From an uncultured Thalassospira sp. (GTDB lineage Bacteria > Pseudomonadota > Alphaproteobacteria > Rhodospirillales_A > Thalassospiraceae): DNA of 7,995 bases. Location: contig CAMPHD010000137.1 in NCBI GenBank assembly GCA_946885765.1, positions 1-7,995 of the forward strand, in the 5' to 3' direction. Shown piece by piece: positions 1 to 7,404 of this stretch. A model generated the notes under the pieces. It was not told the DNA's origin, did not search any database, and saw only the letters and a program-made list of their open reading frames with translations. The position numbers and the translations under genes are program-made. Positions within the stretch are counted from its first letter, which is position 1. The number at the start of each line of letters is the position of its first letter.

Positions 1-299
1 CGCCCAAACCGATGGCCGGCAGAACCAGGGCGCTTTTTGAATGGGTGCGCGAACTCGGTCATGACCTTGATCTGGACATCGCATGGAAGGCAACGGGGGG
101 CTGTTGCGATGGCAACAATCTGGCCGAGGCCGGATTACCCAATATCGATACCCTTGGTGTGCGCGGCGGCCTGATCCATTCCGATCAGGAATTTGTAAAG
201 CTCGACAGCTTGATCGAACGGGCAAAACTTTCGGCCCTGATCCTGATGAAAGCCGGTTCGGGTGATTTACCCGACGCATTAAAAAAGACGGAGATATAA
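1..299 (+). CDS. M20-family metallohydrolase, C-terminal part (5' end outside window)
   Basis: The open frame enters from the left edge (first full codon at 3) and stops with TAA at 297-299, leaving about 98 residues of a protein that in this family is usually 370-430 residues long. The ATG at 12 is internal, not the start. Visible M20/carboxypeptidase G2-type features are a GGCCDGN motif (codons 99-119), where relatives commonly have GG-S/T-D-x-N, then AGLPNIDTLG, then GGLIHSDQE. In this family the last His (codon 177-179) is the C-terminal zinc ligand. It would hydrolyse an amide bond of an N-acyl amino acid or a C-terminal glutamate. Only 4 bases separate it from astA, so it is almost certainly co-transcribed with the arginine succinyltransferase genes. 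I infer it may remove succinate from N-succinylglutamate in place of AstE. The upstream catalytic half cannot be seen, so the substrate remains open. Confidence 0.82.
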   Translation, partial: PKPMAGRTRALFEWVRELGHDLDLDIAWKATGGCCDGNNLAEAGLPNIDTLGVRGGLIHSDQEFVKLDSLIERAKLSALILMKAGSGDLPDALKKTEI

Positions 300-303
300 A
301 ATA

Positions 304-1323
304 ATGATGCGTGTCCGCCCCGCCCGTATGAGCGACCTTGACCGGCTGGTTGATCTGGCATCCTCGGCCAGCAAGGGGTTAACCACCCTTCCGGCCAATC
401 GTGACGTGCTTGAAGCCCGCATTACAGAAAGCATCGAGGCTTTTGGCACCGATGCAGACGGCCCCGGTGGCGAAAGCTATTTCATGGTTCTCGAAGATAC
501 CGCCAACGGCAAGGTCGCGGGCACCTGCGCGATCTATGCCGGGGTCGGGTTATCAAAGGCCTTCTATAACTATAAAATCCTGAAACTGACGCAGTATTCG
601 CATGAACTGAATGTCACGGTGACGTCCCGCCTGCTGACCCTTGTGAACGATTATCAGGGTGCGACCGAGGTCGGAACGCTTTACCTTGACCCCGATTATC
701 GCAAGGACGGCAACGGACAGCTTCTCGCGCGGTCGCGATATTTGCTGATGGGGTGCTTCAAGGAACGGTTTTCGGAAATGGTCATGGCCGAAATGCGCGG
801 CTGGCAGGATGAAAACGGCAAATCACCGCTTTGGGAAGCCTTGGGATCGCATTTCTTCAATATCCCGTTCCCCGATGCCGATTACATTTCCGGGGTGGGT
901 AATAACCAGTTCATTGCCGATCTGATGCCGAAATATCCGATCTATATCGAAATGCTGCCCAAGGCAGCACAGGACGTAATTGGCAAAACCCATGATGAAA
1001 CGCGACCGGCGCTGAACCTTTTGAAAAAGGAAGGTTTCCGGTTTTCAAATGCGGTCGATATTTTTGATGGCGGACCATGCGTTGATGTCCGGCTTGATGA
1101 CATCCGTACCATCCGTCATTCCAAAATCGTCACCATCCGCAAAATTGTTGATCGCAGCCCGCCCATGGAACGCCATCTTGCCTGTACGCTGGAACTTTCC
1201 GGGTATCAGGCAAGCTGGCTTTATATGACGGTTGTGAATGGCACGCATGTCGATCTGGATCGCGATCAGGCCGAAATCCTTGGCCTGCGTGCGGGTGATC
1301 AGATCCGTTTTGTCACCGATTGA
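304..1323 (+). CDS. astA: Arginine N-succinyltransferase AstA
   Basis: This enzyme transfers succinyl from succinyl-CoA to the alpha-amino group of arginine, the first and committed step of the AST arginine degradation pathway in the cytoplasm. The 339-residue length matches the E. coli enzyme (about 344). Recognisable family blocks in order are the N-terminal RPARMSDLDRL region, KGLTTLPAN (residues 24-32), YLDPDYRKDGNG (127-138, like the acyl-CoA-binding loop of GNAT-type acyltransferases), AEMRG (162-166), LMPKYPIY (207-214), AQDVIGKTH (222-230) and DIFDGGP (252-258). The start at 304 is preferred over the adjacent ATG at 307 because GGAG at 290-293 sits 10 bases before it. It is a single-subunit AstA, with no adjacent AruF/AruG-like pair in view. 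It follows the M20 hydrolase by 4 bases and precedes astD by 18 bases, consistent with one operon. Confidence 0.97.
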   Translation: MMRVRPARMSDLDRLVDLASSASKGLTTLPANRDVLEARITESIEAFGTDADGPGGESYFMVLEDTANGKVAGTCAIYAGVGLSKAFYNYKILKLTQYSHELNVTVTSRLLTLVNDYQGATEVGTLYLDPDYRKDGNGQLLARSRYLLMGCFKERFSEMVMAEMRGWQDENGKSPLWEALGSHFFNIPFPDADYISGVGNNQFIADLMPKYPIYIEMLPKAAQDVIGKTHDETRPALNLLKKEGFRFSNAVDIFDGGPCVDVRLDDIRTIRHSKIVTIRKIVDRSPPMERHLACTLELSGYQASWLYMTVVNGTHVDLDRDQAEILGLRAGDQIRFVTD

Positions 1324-1341
1324 GCATCAGGAGCAGGCATC

Positions 1342-2826
1342 ATGATAACCCAGAAATCAAATCCCGCCCTGTTCATCAATGGCACATGGCAAACCGGCAA
1401 TGGCAAAGCGTTTCTCGCCGAAAACCCGGCCAATGGCGATATCATCTGGCAGGGTAATTCCGCCAGCCCCGATGATGTTAACACCGCGATCATGGTGGCA
1501 CGAAATGCCTTTCCGGCATGGGCAAAACGCGACCTGAATGAACGGATTGAAATCCTTGAACGGTTTGCCGGGTTGCTCAACGATCACAAGGGCGCACTGG
1601 CGCGCACCATCAGCCTTGATGCCGGAAAACCGCACTGGGAGGCCCTGACCGAAGTCGGCGCAATGGCCGGCAAAATCGCGATTTCGATCAAGGCCTATCA
1701 TGATCGCACCGGCACCCGCCACGGCGATGCACCGGGCGGCGGACAGGCTATTTTGCGCCACAAACCCCATGGGGTTGTTGCTGTCTTTGGCCCCTATAAT
1801 TTCCCCGGCCACTTGCCGAACGGCCATATCGTCCCGGCCCTTCTGGCGGGCAATTGCGTGGTGTTCAAACCATCCGAACTGACCCCGCTCGTCGCCGAGG
1901 AAACCGTAAAGCTCTGGCAACGGGCCGGATTACCGGGCGGGGTTCTGAACCTTGTGCAGGGCGAACGCGATACCGGTATTGCCTTGGCGCAGCATCCCGG
2001 CATTGACGGGTTGTTCTTTACCGGCAGTGTGCCAACCGGACGCCATTTGCATCGGGCCTTTGCCGGGCAGATGGACAAGATCCTGGCCCTCGAATTGGGC
2101 GGGAATAATCCGCTAGTGGTATGGGACGCCGCCGATCTCGATGCCGTCGCCCATCATACGGTCATGTCGGCCTTTATCACGGCGGGGCAGCGTTGCACGT
2201 GCGCGCGCCGCCTGATCGTGCCATCGGGCGCAAATGGCGATGCAATGATCGCTGCCATCAATGGCTATTGCGACAGGCTGATCGTTGGCGCACCGGATGA
2301 TGATCCCGAACCCTTCATGGGGCCCGTGATTTCCAACCGGGCGGCCGATGGCCTTATCGCGGCACAGGCAAAACTTGTTGCCGATGGTGCCAAAATCATC
2401 CGCAAAATGACGCGCCCCGATCCTGCCCGCCCGTTCCTGACACCGGGTCTGATTGACGTGACCGATGTAAAGGACCGCGAGGACGAGGAACTGTTTGGCC
2501 CGATCCTGCAAATCATCCGGGTCGATCATTTTGACGACGCGATCCGTGAAGCCAACAATACCCGTTTTGGCCTTGCCGCCGGGTTGCTGTGCGATGATGC
2601 CGAACTTTGGCAACGCTTCATCCACGAAAGCCGGGCCGGGATTGTCAACTGGAACAAACAACTGACCGGCGCATCCAGTGCCGCCCCGTTTGGCGGCATC
2701 GGCGAAAGCGGCAACCACCGCCCGTCGGCCTATTACGCCGCCGATTATTGCGCATGGCCGGTCGCAACCCTTCAGACCGACAAACTGGTCGCCCCCGATG
2801 CCGCCCCCAAAGGAGTCCGCCCATGA
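1342..2826 (+). CDS. astD: N-succinylglutamate 5-semialdehyde dehydrogenase AstD
   Basis: A cytoplasmic aldehyde dehydrogenase of the AST pathway, it oxidises N-succinylglutamate semialdehyde to N-succinylglutamate with NAD+. The 494 residues cover the full aldehyde dehydrogenase fold. The Asn of [12 protein letters not shown] is residue 153 and the cofactor-binding Lys of FKPSE is residue 176. The glycine motif FFTGSVPTG lies at about 225-233, the general-base Glu in LELGGNNP is residue 251, and the catalytic Cys in AGQRCTC is residue 285. The [12 protein letters not shown] and [11 protein letters not shown] blocks are characteristic of AstD rather than of general aldehyde dehydrogenases, and the neighbours astA and astB support the call. 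AGGAG at 1329-1333 is spaced 8 bases from the ATG at 1342, which fixes the start. The stop overlaps the astB start as ATGA, suggesting translational coupling. A second Cys (287) follows the catalytic one, as is common in this family. Confidence 0.97.
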   Translation: MITQKSNPALFINGTWQTGNGKAFLAENPANGDIIWQGNSASPDDVNTAIMVARNAFPAWAKRDLNERIEILERFAGLLNDHKGALARTISLDAGKPHWEALTEVGAMAGKIAISIKAYHDRTGTRHGDAPGGGQAILRHKPHGVVAVFGPYNFPGHLPNGHIVPALLAGNCVVFKPSELTPLVAEETVKLWQRAGLPGGVLNLVQGERDTGIALAQHPGIDGLFFTGSVPTGRHLHRAFAGQMDKILALELGGNNPLVVWDAADLDAVAHHTVMSAFITAGQRCTCARRLIVPSGANGDAMIAAINGYCDRLIVGAPDDDPEPFMGPVISNRAADGLIAAQAKLVADGAKIIRKMTRPDPARPFLTPGLIDVTDVKDREDEELFGPILQIIRVDHFDDAIREANNTRFGLAAGLLCDDAELWQRFIHESRAGIVNWNKQLTGASSAAPFGGIGESGNHRPSAYYAADYCAWPVATLQTDKLVAPDAAPKGVRP

Positions 2827-4184
2827 CCCGATACGCCATCGAAGCCAATTTTGACGGTCTGGTCGGCCCGACGCATAATTATGCCGGGTTAAGTTTTGGC
2901 AATGTCGCATCAACCAGCAACGCCAGTACCCATTCCGATCCGAAATCGGCCGCCCTTCAGGGCCTGACCAAGATGAAGGCCCTGCATGACATGGGCTTTG
3001 TGCAGGGCGTGTTGCCGCCTCATGAACGCCCGCATATCAAGACCCTGCGCGATGTTTTCGGGTTTGGCGGATCGGATGGTGATGTCCTGGCATCGGCCTG
3101 GAAAACCAATCCGAACCTTGTTCTGGCGGTATCATCGGCATCCCCGATGTGGACGGCCAATGCCGCAACCGTTTCGCCCGGCGGTGATACAGGCGATGGC
3201 AAGGTGCATTTCACCCCGGCCAATCTGTGCGCCATGTTCCACCGGTCGATCGAACATCCGGTGACGGGGCGCGCCCTTGCCGCGACATTCGCCGACCCCG
3301 ATCATTTCACCCATCATGCCGCCCTGCCCGGCACCGACCATCTGGGGGACGAGGGTGCGGCCAACCATACCCGTTTTTGTGACGATTATGGCGCGCGCGG
3401 GGTCGAATTTTTCGTTTATGGCCGCCACGCTTTTGATCCGGGCAAAACCCGGCCAAACCGTTATCCGGCACGCCAGACATTCGAAGCCAGCAGCGCGATT
3501 GCACGCCGTCATGGCCTGTCAGAAAATGGCGTTGTCTATGCGCAGCAGAACCCCAACCTGATTGATGCCGGGGTCTTTCATAATGACGTGATTTCGGTCG
3601 GCAATGCCAATGTGCTGTTCCATTACGAGGACGCCTTTGTCGATACGCCCGCCGTCATGAACGACATCCGGCGCAAAATGGACGGCATTGCCAACTTCAC
3701 CAGTATCGAGGTGCCCAAAAATGCCGTGCCGCTTTCTGACGTGATCAAAAGCTACCTGTTCAATTCACAGCTTTTGCGTCTGCCGGAAAATGGCCAGATG
3801 ATGCTGATCCTGCCGACCGAGGCCGAAGAAACCATATCGGTCCGCGATTACCTTTATGACCTGATCGGCAAGGGCAATACCCCAATCAGGCAGATCAAGT
3901 TTTTCGACCTGCGCCAAAGCATGCGCAATGGCGGCGGGCCTGCCTGTTTGCGGCTCCGCGTCGCCTTGACCGATGCCGAACTTGCTGCCACCAATCCGCA
4001 AAGCCTGATCAACGATCAACGCTTTGCCGAACTGACCGGCTGGGTCGAAAAACATTATCGTGACCGGCTAAGTGCGGATGATTTCCGCGATCCAAAGCTT
4101 CTGACCGAAGTCCGAACAGCGCTTGATGAACTCACACAGTTGCTTGACCTTGGCCCGATTTACGATTTTCAGCGGGAAGGATGA
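2823..4184 (+). CDS. astB: N-succinylarginine dihydrolase AstB
   Basis: AstB converts N2-succinylarginine to N2-succinylornithine, CO2 and two ammonia, the second step of the AST pathway. The protein is 453 residues against about 447 in E. coli. It belongs to the amidinotransferase-fold superfamily, whose catalytic triad is visible as Glu177 in LGDEGAANH, His253 in GVFHNDV and Cys375 in GGPACLRLR. Other family blocks are the N-terminal [19 protein letters not shown] (about 9-27), PPHERP (65-70), [13 protein letters not shown] (104-116), RYPARQT (213-219), [16 protein letters not shown] (240-255) and the C-terminal YDFQREG. The same frame stays open upstream to an ATG at 2607, but the real start is the ATG at 2823. 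It gives the expected N-terminus, overlaps the astD stop by 4 bases, and has AGGAG at 2811-2815, 7 bases before it. No terminator is seen after the stop, so transcription could continue into the aminotransferase gene. Confidence 0.98.
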   Translation: MTRYAIEANFDGLVGPTHNYAGLSFGNVASTSNASTHSDPKSAALQGLTKMKALHDMGFVQGVLPPHERPHIKTLRDVFGFGGSDGDVLASAWKTNPNLVLAVSSASPMWTANAATVSPGGDTGDGKVHFTPANLCAMFHRSIEHPVTGRALAATFADPDHFTHHAALPGTDHLGDEGAANHTRFCDDYGARGVEFFVYGRHAFDPGKTRPNRYPARQTFEASSAIARRHGLSENGVVYAQQNPNLIDAGVFHNDVISVGNANVLFHYEDAFVDTPAVMNDIRRKMDGIANFTSIEVPKNAVPLSDVIKSYLFNSQLLRLPENGQMMLILPTEAEETISVRDYLYDLIGKGNTPIRQIKFFDLRQSMRNGGGPACLRLRVALTDAELAATNPQSLINDQRFAELTGWVEKHYRDRLSADDFRDPKLLTEVRTALDELTQLLDLGPIYDFQREG

Positions 4185-4303
4185 TCTGCCCCGCATTCCC
4201 TGCCGTGCTGTCGGGTCGCTTCGAAATTTAATACCGGACCAACCATGGCAGAATAACCGGAACAACAAGCTTCACGCCCCACACAAAGTCCGGGAGACCC
4301 GCC
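4185..4303. other. Intergenic gap, astB to aminotransferase
   Basis: This 119-base spacer holds no recognisable gene. I found no hairpin followed by a T-run and no convincing -35/-10 pair. The only clear element is the ribosome binding site GGGAG at 4292-4296 for the next gene. Read-through from astB is therefore possible, but a weak or activator-dependent promoter cannot be excluded. Confidence 0.6.
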
Positions 4304-5716
4304 ATGTCGACCCTCTATGATACCGAACTCCTTAAAAGATCGGATGCAGCCAATATCCTGCATCCGGCATCCGTGGTTGCCGATGTGTCAAACAACGGTC
4401 CGGCCCGCATTTTTGTCGAGGGCAAGGGCGCGTTCATTACCGACACCGACGGCAACAGGATGCTGGACGGGGTTGGCGGGCTTTGGTGCATGAATATCGG
4501 CTATGGCCGGACCGGGATCGGCGATGCGATGAAGGCCGCATCCGATCAGATGGGCTATTTCCATACCTTTGCCGGGGCATCCAACCCGGCCCAGATCGAA
4601 CTGGCAGAAAAGCTGATCGCCAGGATGCCTGATCACATCACCAAGGTCTTCTTCGGCAGTTCCGGGTCGGATGCCAACGACACATTGATGAAGATCGTCT
4701 GGTATTATAACGGGCTTCGCGGCAAGCCGGAAAAACGCAAGATCATCGCCCGCAAACAGGCCTATCACGGCACCACCATTGCCACCGCCAGCCTGACCGG
4801 GCTTGCATCATTTCATCGTAATTTCGGCCTGCCGATCCCCGAAGTCAAACACACCTCGCTTCCGCATTATTACCGCGAAGCCAAACCGGGCGAGACCGAG
4901 GAACAGTTTTCAGCCCGGCTTGCAAACGAGCTGGAAGACCTGATCATCGCCGAGGGCCCGGAAACGGTCGGTGCCTTCATTGCCGAACCGATCATGGGCG
5001 CTGGTGGTGTCATCACCCCGCCAAAGGGCTATTTCAAAGCCGTTCAGACGGTTCTGAAAAAGCACGATATCCTGTTCATCTGTGACGAGGTTGTTTGTGG
5101 CTATGGCCGTACCGGGCACTGGTTTGGTCATCAGCTTTATGACATTCGCCCCGATATGATCGCCACCGCCAAGGGCCTGACCAGCGGCTATTTCCCAATG
5201 TCGGCGGCCTTTATCAGCGATGATATCTGGAAAGTCCTGCGCGACGGGTCGGCAACCCTTGGCGCATTTGCCCATGGCTTTACCTATTCCGGCCACCCGG
5301 TCGGGGCGGCCGTCGCACTGGCGAACCTTGCGATCATCGAAGATGAAAATCTGGTCGCGAATTCCGCAGAAACCGGTGCTTATCTGCATGCGCAGCTTAA
5401 CGATACCTTTGGCCATCATGCCCATATCGGCGAAGTCCGCGGTGTTGGCCTTCTGGGTGCCTTGCAACTGATGGCCGACCACGACACCAGAACCGGGTTC
5501 GATCTGAAACACAAGATCGCGGCGCGCTGTGCGGCGGCGATTGGCAATCATGGTGTAATTGTTCGACCACTTCCAACCGCCGACAGCCTGGCATTTTCCC
5601 CGCCCCTGACGCTCAACCGGGGCGAAGCCGATCAGATGGTCAATGCGATCAAAAAGGGCATTGATCAGGTAATGGGCGAACTGAGTGCCGAGGAACGCAA
5701 GGGTATGGCTGCCTGA
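4304..5716 (+). CDS. Class III PLP-dependent aminotransferase, omega/putrescine-pyruvate type
   Basis: A fold-type I, class III transaminase of 470 residues that moves an amino group from an omega-amine or amino acid to a keto acid. Motifs visible are [12 protein letters not shown] (59-69), the phosphate-binding SSGSDAND (119-126), YHGTT (154-158), [10 protein letters not shown] (226-235), the cofactor-ring Asp261 in [13 protein letters not shown], the Schiff-base Lys290 in [21 protein letters not shown] (324-332) with its phosphate-contacting Thr327, and a C-terminal [16 protein letters not shown] block. GLWC-N-GYGR and [13 protein letters not shown] motifs, and the length of about 460, match SpuC-like putrescine or taurine/beta-alanine:pyruvate aminotransferases rather than the shorter (about 406) ArgD/AstC type. 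GGGAG at 4292-4296, 7 bases upstream, supports the start. It lies 119 bases after astB and ends in a strong terminator. The context allows N-succinylornithine aminotransferase activity (AstC role) or putrescine/omega-amino acid catabolism. The substrate cannot be settled from sequence. Confidence 0.93.
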   Translation: MSTLYDTELLKRSDAANILHPASVVADVSNNGPARIFVEGKGAFITDTDGNRMLDGVGGLWCMNIGYGRTGIGDAMKAASDQMGYFHTFAGASNPAQIELAEKLIARMPDHITKVFFGSSGSDANDTLMKIVWYYNGLRGKPEKRKIIARKQAYHGTTIATASLTGLASFHRNFGLPIPEVKHTSLPHYYREAKPGETEEQFSARLANELEDLIIAEGPETVGAFIAEPIMGAGGVITPPKGYFKAVQTVLKKHDILFICDEVVCGYGRTGHWFGHQLYDIRPDMIATAKGLTSGYFPMSAAFISDDIWKVLRDGSATLGAFAHGFTYSGHPVGAAVALANLAIIEDENLVANSAETGAYLHAQLNDTFGHHAHIGEVRGVGLLGALQLMADHDTRTGFDLKHKIAARCAAAIGNHGVIVRPLPTADSLAFSPPLTLNRGEADQMVNAIKKGIDQVMGELSAEERKGMAA

Positions 5717-5747
5717 TTTCCGAAACGCCCCAAATCCTGCCCCACTT

Positions 5748-5780
5748 GCCCGACCGGAATACTGGTCGGGCCGTTTTTTT
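5748..5780 (+). terminator. Intrinsic (Rho-independent) terminator after the aminotransferase gene
   Basis: GCCCGACC (5748-5755) is perfectly complementary to GGTCGGGC (5764-5771). Two further inner pairs (G-T, G-C) close a loop of four bases, AATA. The stem is followed by CG and seven T residues (5774-5780). It begins 31 bases after the aminotransferase stop and is the only strong terminator in the window, marking the end of the AST/aminotransferase transcription unit on the + strand. Confidence 0.92.
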
Positions 5781-5818
5781 ATGTGTAAGGTGGCGCAAAC
5801 AAGATAACGGCGACCCCG

Positions 5819-6280
5819 ATGATTAAGATCGACGAGATCAACCTTAAAATCCTGCGCGCCCTTCAGGCCAATGCAAAGCTGACCAATCTCGCCCTTTCAA
5901 AGCTGGTGGGACTAAGCCCTAGCCCGTGTCTTGACCGGGTCAAGAGGCTCGAAAAAGAAGCGGTGGTGAAACGCTATCGCGCGGTGCTTGATATCGAAAA
6001 AATCTGCCCGCATGTCCGGGTCTTTGCCGAAGTCACACTGACCGGCAAGACCGCCGCTGATTACAAACGGTTTGCCGACGCGGCCAAAACCATCCCCGAA
6101 GTCGTTGCCGCCTACCGGATTTCAGGACCGTATGATTATATGCTGTGCCTCGTCTGTCGCGATGTGCAGCATTATCATTCCCTGTCCGAAGACATGATCC
6201 ACGGCAATCTTGGCATCACCAAATTCATCGGCCATGTCGCTTTGGCTCAGACCAAGGCATTCAAGGGCTATCCGGTTTAG
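5819..6280 (+). CDS. Lrp/AsnC-family transcriptional regulator
   Basis: This 153-residue protein has the usual length and layout of the family. An N-terminal winged helix-turn-helix (about 4-55) carries the recognition segment LSKLVGLSPSPCLDRVKRLE (26-45), very close to that of E. coli Lrp. A short linker leads to a C-terminal RAM ligand-binding/oligomerisation domain (about 65-145) with the typical GPYDYML turn (103-109). Such proteins bind DNA as dimers to octamers and respond to amino acids. It follows the aminotransferase terminator by 38 bases, and the cysD leader comes after it. I infer that it responds to an amino acid linked to the upstream genes, such as arginine, ornithine or an omega-amine, but neither ligand nor target is shown by the sequence. 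The ATG at 5819 gives the standard family N-terminus and an upstream GTG is blocked by TAA at 5786. No good Shine-Dalgarno sequence is visible, which is unlike its neighbours. Confidence 0.94.
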   Translation: MIKIDEINLKILRALQANAKLTNLALSKLVGLSPSPCLDRVKRLEKEAVVKRYRAVLDIEKICPHVRVFAEVTLTGKTAADYKRFADAAKTIPEVVAAYRISGPYDYMLCLVCRDVQHYHSLSEDMIHGNLGITKFIGHVALAQTKAFKGYPV

Positions 6281-6326
6281 GGTTTGAGGTCTTGGCTTCA
6301 TCGACCACAAAGAAAACACCCAAAGA

Positions 6327-6355
6327 ACATATTTCCTTTGTACTAGAAAATATGT
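6327..6355. repeat. Imperfect inverted repeat ACATATTT-N13-AAATATGT
   Basis: ACATATTT (6327-6334) is perfectly complementary to AAATATGT (6348-6355), with 13 bases between that add two further pairs after one mismatch. It starts 47 bases after the regulator stop. A six-T run follows at 6363-6368, but the stem is almost entirely A-T, so it would be a poor terminator. A regulator operator is equally possible. It could also be chance in AT-rich DNA. Confidence 0.4.
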
Positions 6356-6393
6356 GGTTATCTTTTTTGTGTGATTTGGATAGATCGCGCTTG

Positions 6394-6426
6394 CATCAAA
6401 GCCGTTTCCATATTACCCATCAAAGC
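6394..6426. repeat. Direct repeat CATCAAAGC, two copies
   Basis: CATCAAAGC occurs at 6394-6402 and again at 6418-6426, offset by 24 bases. This is slightly over two helical turns, so both copies would lie on roughly similar faces of the helix. They lie 73-105 bases upstream of the cysD start, a region where an activator would be expected. Function is unproven. Confidence 0.35.
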
Positions 6427-6445
6427 AACGTGAAATACATTTATA

Positions 6446-6462
6446 AACACAAATTTTGTGTT
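6446..6462. promoter_or_regulatory. Perfect 17-base palindrome in front of cysD, candidate operator
   Basis: AACACAAA (6446-6453), one central T, and TTTGTGTT (6455-6462) form a perfect inverted repeat with 8-base arms. With one unpaired A on the left it extends to an ATAA-type/TTAT arm pair. The site ends 36 bases before the cysD start codon, within the likely core promoter or early leader. It is too AT-rich and has too small a loop to act as a terminator, so a dimeric regulator binding site is the simplest reading. I cannot name the regulator. Confidence 0.5.
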
Positions 6463-6498
6463 ATTTTCCGCCGTTTTGATTGATCGTCAGGAACGAGA

Positions 6499-7404
6499 AT
6501 GCAGCCTAATCTGACCCACCTCCGCCAGCTTGAGGCCGAGAGTATTCACATTATCCGCGAAGTTGCAGCGTCGTTCGAACGGCCGGTGATGCTTTATTCC
6601 ATCGGCAAGGATTCGTCGGTTTTGCTGCATCTGGCGCGCAAGGCATTTTACCCGGCCCCGCCGCCCTTCCCGTTGATGCATGTCGATACCACGTGGAAAT
6701 TCCGCGAAATGATCGAATTTCGCGACAAGGTGGCGGCGGAATACGGGTTTGAGCTGATTGTTCATATCAATCAGGAAGGCGTTGATCAGGGCATTGGCCC
6801 GTTCACCCACGGATCAAGCCTGCATACTGACGTCATGAAAACCCAATCGCTGAAACAGGCGCTGAACAAATACAAGTTCGATGCAGCCTTTGGCGGTGCG
6901 CGCCGGGACGAGGAAAAGGCACGCGCGAAAGAACGCGTATTTTCTTTCCGCACCGAAACCCATCGCTGGGATCCGAAAAACCAGCGCCCGGAACTTTGGG
7001 ATATCTATAACGCACGGATCAACAAGGGCGAAAGCATTCGCGCCTTCCCGATCTCGAACTGGACCGAGCTTGATATCTGGCAATATATCTATCTTGAACA
7101 GATCCCGATTGTGCCGCTGTATTATTCGGCAAAACGTCCGGTGGTTGAACGTGACGGTACGCTGATCATGGTCGATGACGACCGCATGCCGCTTCATCCC
7201 GGTGAAAAACCGGAAATGAGATCGGTGCGTTTCAGAACGCTTGGCTGCTATCCGCTGACCGGTGCGGTTGAGTCCGAGGCAACCACCCTGCCCGATATCA
7301 TTCAGGAAATGCTGCTGACCCGTTCAAGTGAACGTCAGGGGCGTATGATTGACCACGACGAAGCCGGGTCGATGGAAAAGAAGAAGCAGGAAGGATACTT
7401 CTAA
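6499..7404 (+). CDS. cysD: Sulfate adenylyltransferase subunit 2 (ATP sulfurylase small subunit) CysD
   Basis: CysD is the catalytic adenylyltransferase subunit of the CysDN complex, which makes adenosine 5'-phosphosulfate and pyrophosphate from sulfate and ATP, the first step of sulfate assimilation. At 301 residues it is full length (E. coli about 302). The N-type ATP pyrophosphatase PP-loop is SIGKDSS at residues 34-40, with the family segment [19 protein letters not shown] around it. Further family blocks are [16 protein letters not shown] (61-76), the strongly conserved [15 protein letters not shown] (132-146), [15 protein letters not shown] (183-197), [14 protein letters not shown] (246-259) and the C-terminal KKKQEGYF. 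The AGGA at 6489-6492 supports the ATG at 6499. Its TAA overlaps the cysN ATG by one base (TAATG), so the two subunits are probably translationally coupled. It is preceded by a long AT-rich leader likely to hold its promoter. Confidence 0.98.
   Translation: MQPNLTHLRQLEAESIHIIREVAASFERPVMLYSIGKDSSVLLHLARKAFYPAPPPFPLMHVDTTWKFREMIEFRDKVAAEYGFELIVHINQEGVDQGIGPFTHGSSLHTDVMKTQSLKQALNKYKFDAAFGGARRDEEKARAKERVFSFRTETHRWDPKNQRPELWDIYNARINKGESIRAFPISNWTELDIWQYIYLEQIPIVPLYYSAKRPVVERDGTLIMVDDDRMPLHPGEKPEMRSVRFRTLGCYPLTGAVESEATTLPDIIQEMLLTRSSERQGRMIDHDEAGSMEKKKQEGYF

Larger units (their letters stand above)
6281..6498 (+). promoter_or_regulatory. AT-rich intergenic region and probable promoter region of cysDN
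   Basis: These 218 bases between the regulator and cysD are about 37% GC by hand count, clearly lower than the coding sequence on both sides. No credible coding frame crosses them. They contain an imperfect inverted repeat near 6327-6355, a nine-base direct repeat at 6394 and 6418, and a perfect palindrome at 6446-6462. AGGA at 6489-6492, 6 bases before the cysD ATG, is the ribosome binding site. I found no consensus -35/-10 pair with correct spacing, which would suit an activator-dependent promoter. It must carry the cysDN promoter, because the genes upstream are unrelated in function and no cys gene precedes it. Confidence 0.7.

Noticed and set aside
12..299. A complete 95-residue gene starting at ATG 12
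   Set aside because: The frame is open through the left edge and the protein starts in the middle of an M20 catalytic domain, so this is the tail of a longer gene.
2607..2822. Extended N-terminus of astB, with the frame open back to an ATG at 2607
   Set aside because: It would overlap astD by about 220 bases and add a low-complexity Arg/Pro-rich stretch absent from AstB. The ATG at 2823 gives the conserved N-terminus, an ATGA overlap and a ribosome binding site.
2113..2913. Long antisense open frame (266 codons, - strand) across astD and the start of astB
   Set aside because: It lies opposite strongly supported genes, and its translation is not recognisable. Long antisense frames are expected from the codon bias of GC-rich genes.
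4910..5551. Antisense open frame (213 codons, - strand) opposite the aminotransferase
   Set aside because: It is a shadow of the real gene, with no recognisable domain or independent ribosome binding evidence.
6145..6483. Open frame of 112 codons running from inside the regulator gene into the cysD leader
   Set aside because: Its first part is an alternate frame of the regulator, and the rest is AT-rich leader with no recognisable protein features or ribosome binding site.
6380..6498. SAM-II-like or other riboswitch upstream of cysD (a GATCGCGCTTGCAT stretch looked suggestive)
   Set aside because: No downstream partner for the GCGC stem exists before the start codon, and the conserved pseudoknot elements are missing.
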